The notes under the pieces are model-generated. The model was not told the DNA's origin, ran no database searches, and saw only the letters and a program-made list of their open reading frames with translations. Positions 6,528 to 6,576 of a DNA stretch of 6,576 nucleotides are shown here, one piece after another. Every line of letters begins with the position of its first letter. Positions within the stretch are counted from its first letter, which is position 1. The position numbers and the translations under genes are program-made. The DNA is taken from the NCBI GenBank assembly GCA_002408105.1, contig DHQM01000133.1, positions 788 to 7,363 on the forward strand. The letters run 5' to 3'. This DNA is from Gammaproteobacteria bacterium UBA5338. GTDB lineage: Bacteria > Pseudomonadota > Gammaproteobacteria > Pseudomonadales > UBA5862.

Positions 6528-6576
6528 ATGATGACTGACATCCACGCCCACCGAATCCTGATTCTCGACTTCGGCT
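6528..6576 (+). CDS. guaA: GMP synthase (glutamine-hydrolysing), first residues only
   Basis: The window ends within this gene. Only 16 codons are present, MMTDIHAHRILILDFG, but DIHxHRILILDFG is the well-known N-terminus of GuaA, the start of its glutamine amidotransferase domain. The enzyme converts XMP to GMP using glutamine and ATP, taking the product of GuaB. Two adjacent ATG codons (6528, 6531) are possible starts; most relatives have one Met before the Thr-Asp or similar pair, so 6531 is equally likely. No strong ribosome site or promoter is visible in the 6469-6527 gap, which fits co-transcription with guaB. Confidence 0.93.
   Translation, partial: MMTDIHAHRILILDFG

Noticed and set aside
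1..6576. Mobile element, CRISPR array, toxin-antitoxin or phage-defence system
   Set aside because: No transposase, integrase, direct-repeat array, terminal inverted repeats or recognisable defence domains are seen. The genes are housekeeping or envelope/redox functions.

Overview
This window reads as GC-rich chromosome from a gammaproteobacterium. The support is the close match of the GroEL, GuaB and GuaA fragments to gammaproteobacterial versions (for example the GuaB N-terminus [20 protein letters not shown] and the guaB-guaA order). I cannot name the genus. There are no tRNA or rRNA genes, insertion sequences, phage genes or CRISPR repeats. Genes fill nearly all of the window and look vertically inherited.

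Layout. (1) 1-770 is the C-terminal half of groEL, followed by a hairpin at 791-813 and a strong intrinsic terminator at 818-841. (2) 842-931 is an AT-rich intergenic patch with a Fur-box-like inverted repeat centred on 869. (3) 932-4172 holds four co-directional genes: an outer-membrane porin, a secreted protein with a covalent FMN-attachment motif, a two-helix PepSY-type membrane protein with no ATG start at the expected place, and a cytoplasmic HugZ-like protein with a C-terminal DUF2470-type domain. (4) 4173-4304 is the gap between convergent genes, with one hairpin. (5) 4305-4832, minus strand, encodes a small outer-membrane beta-barrel resembling PagL-type lipid A deacylases, but with tyrosines where two of the three catalytic residues should be. 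(6) 4833-4998 is the divergent promoter region. (7) 4999-6468 is guaB, complete. (8) 6528 to the edge is the start of guaA.

How the genes fit together. groEL and guaBA are housekeeping loci. The part of most interest is the candidate Fur-controlled unit between them. A porin could admit a substrate to the periplasm. The FMN-bearing secreted protein and the PepSY membrane protein form a pairing known from extracytosolic flavin electron-transfer loci. The HugZ-like protein belongs to a family linked to heme use. Together they suggest an iron- or heme-related redox/uptake module under iron control. That is an inference from domains, gene order and one regulatory motif. No TonB receptor, ABC transporter or ApbE flavin transferase lies in the window.
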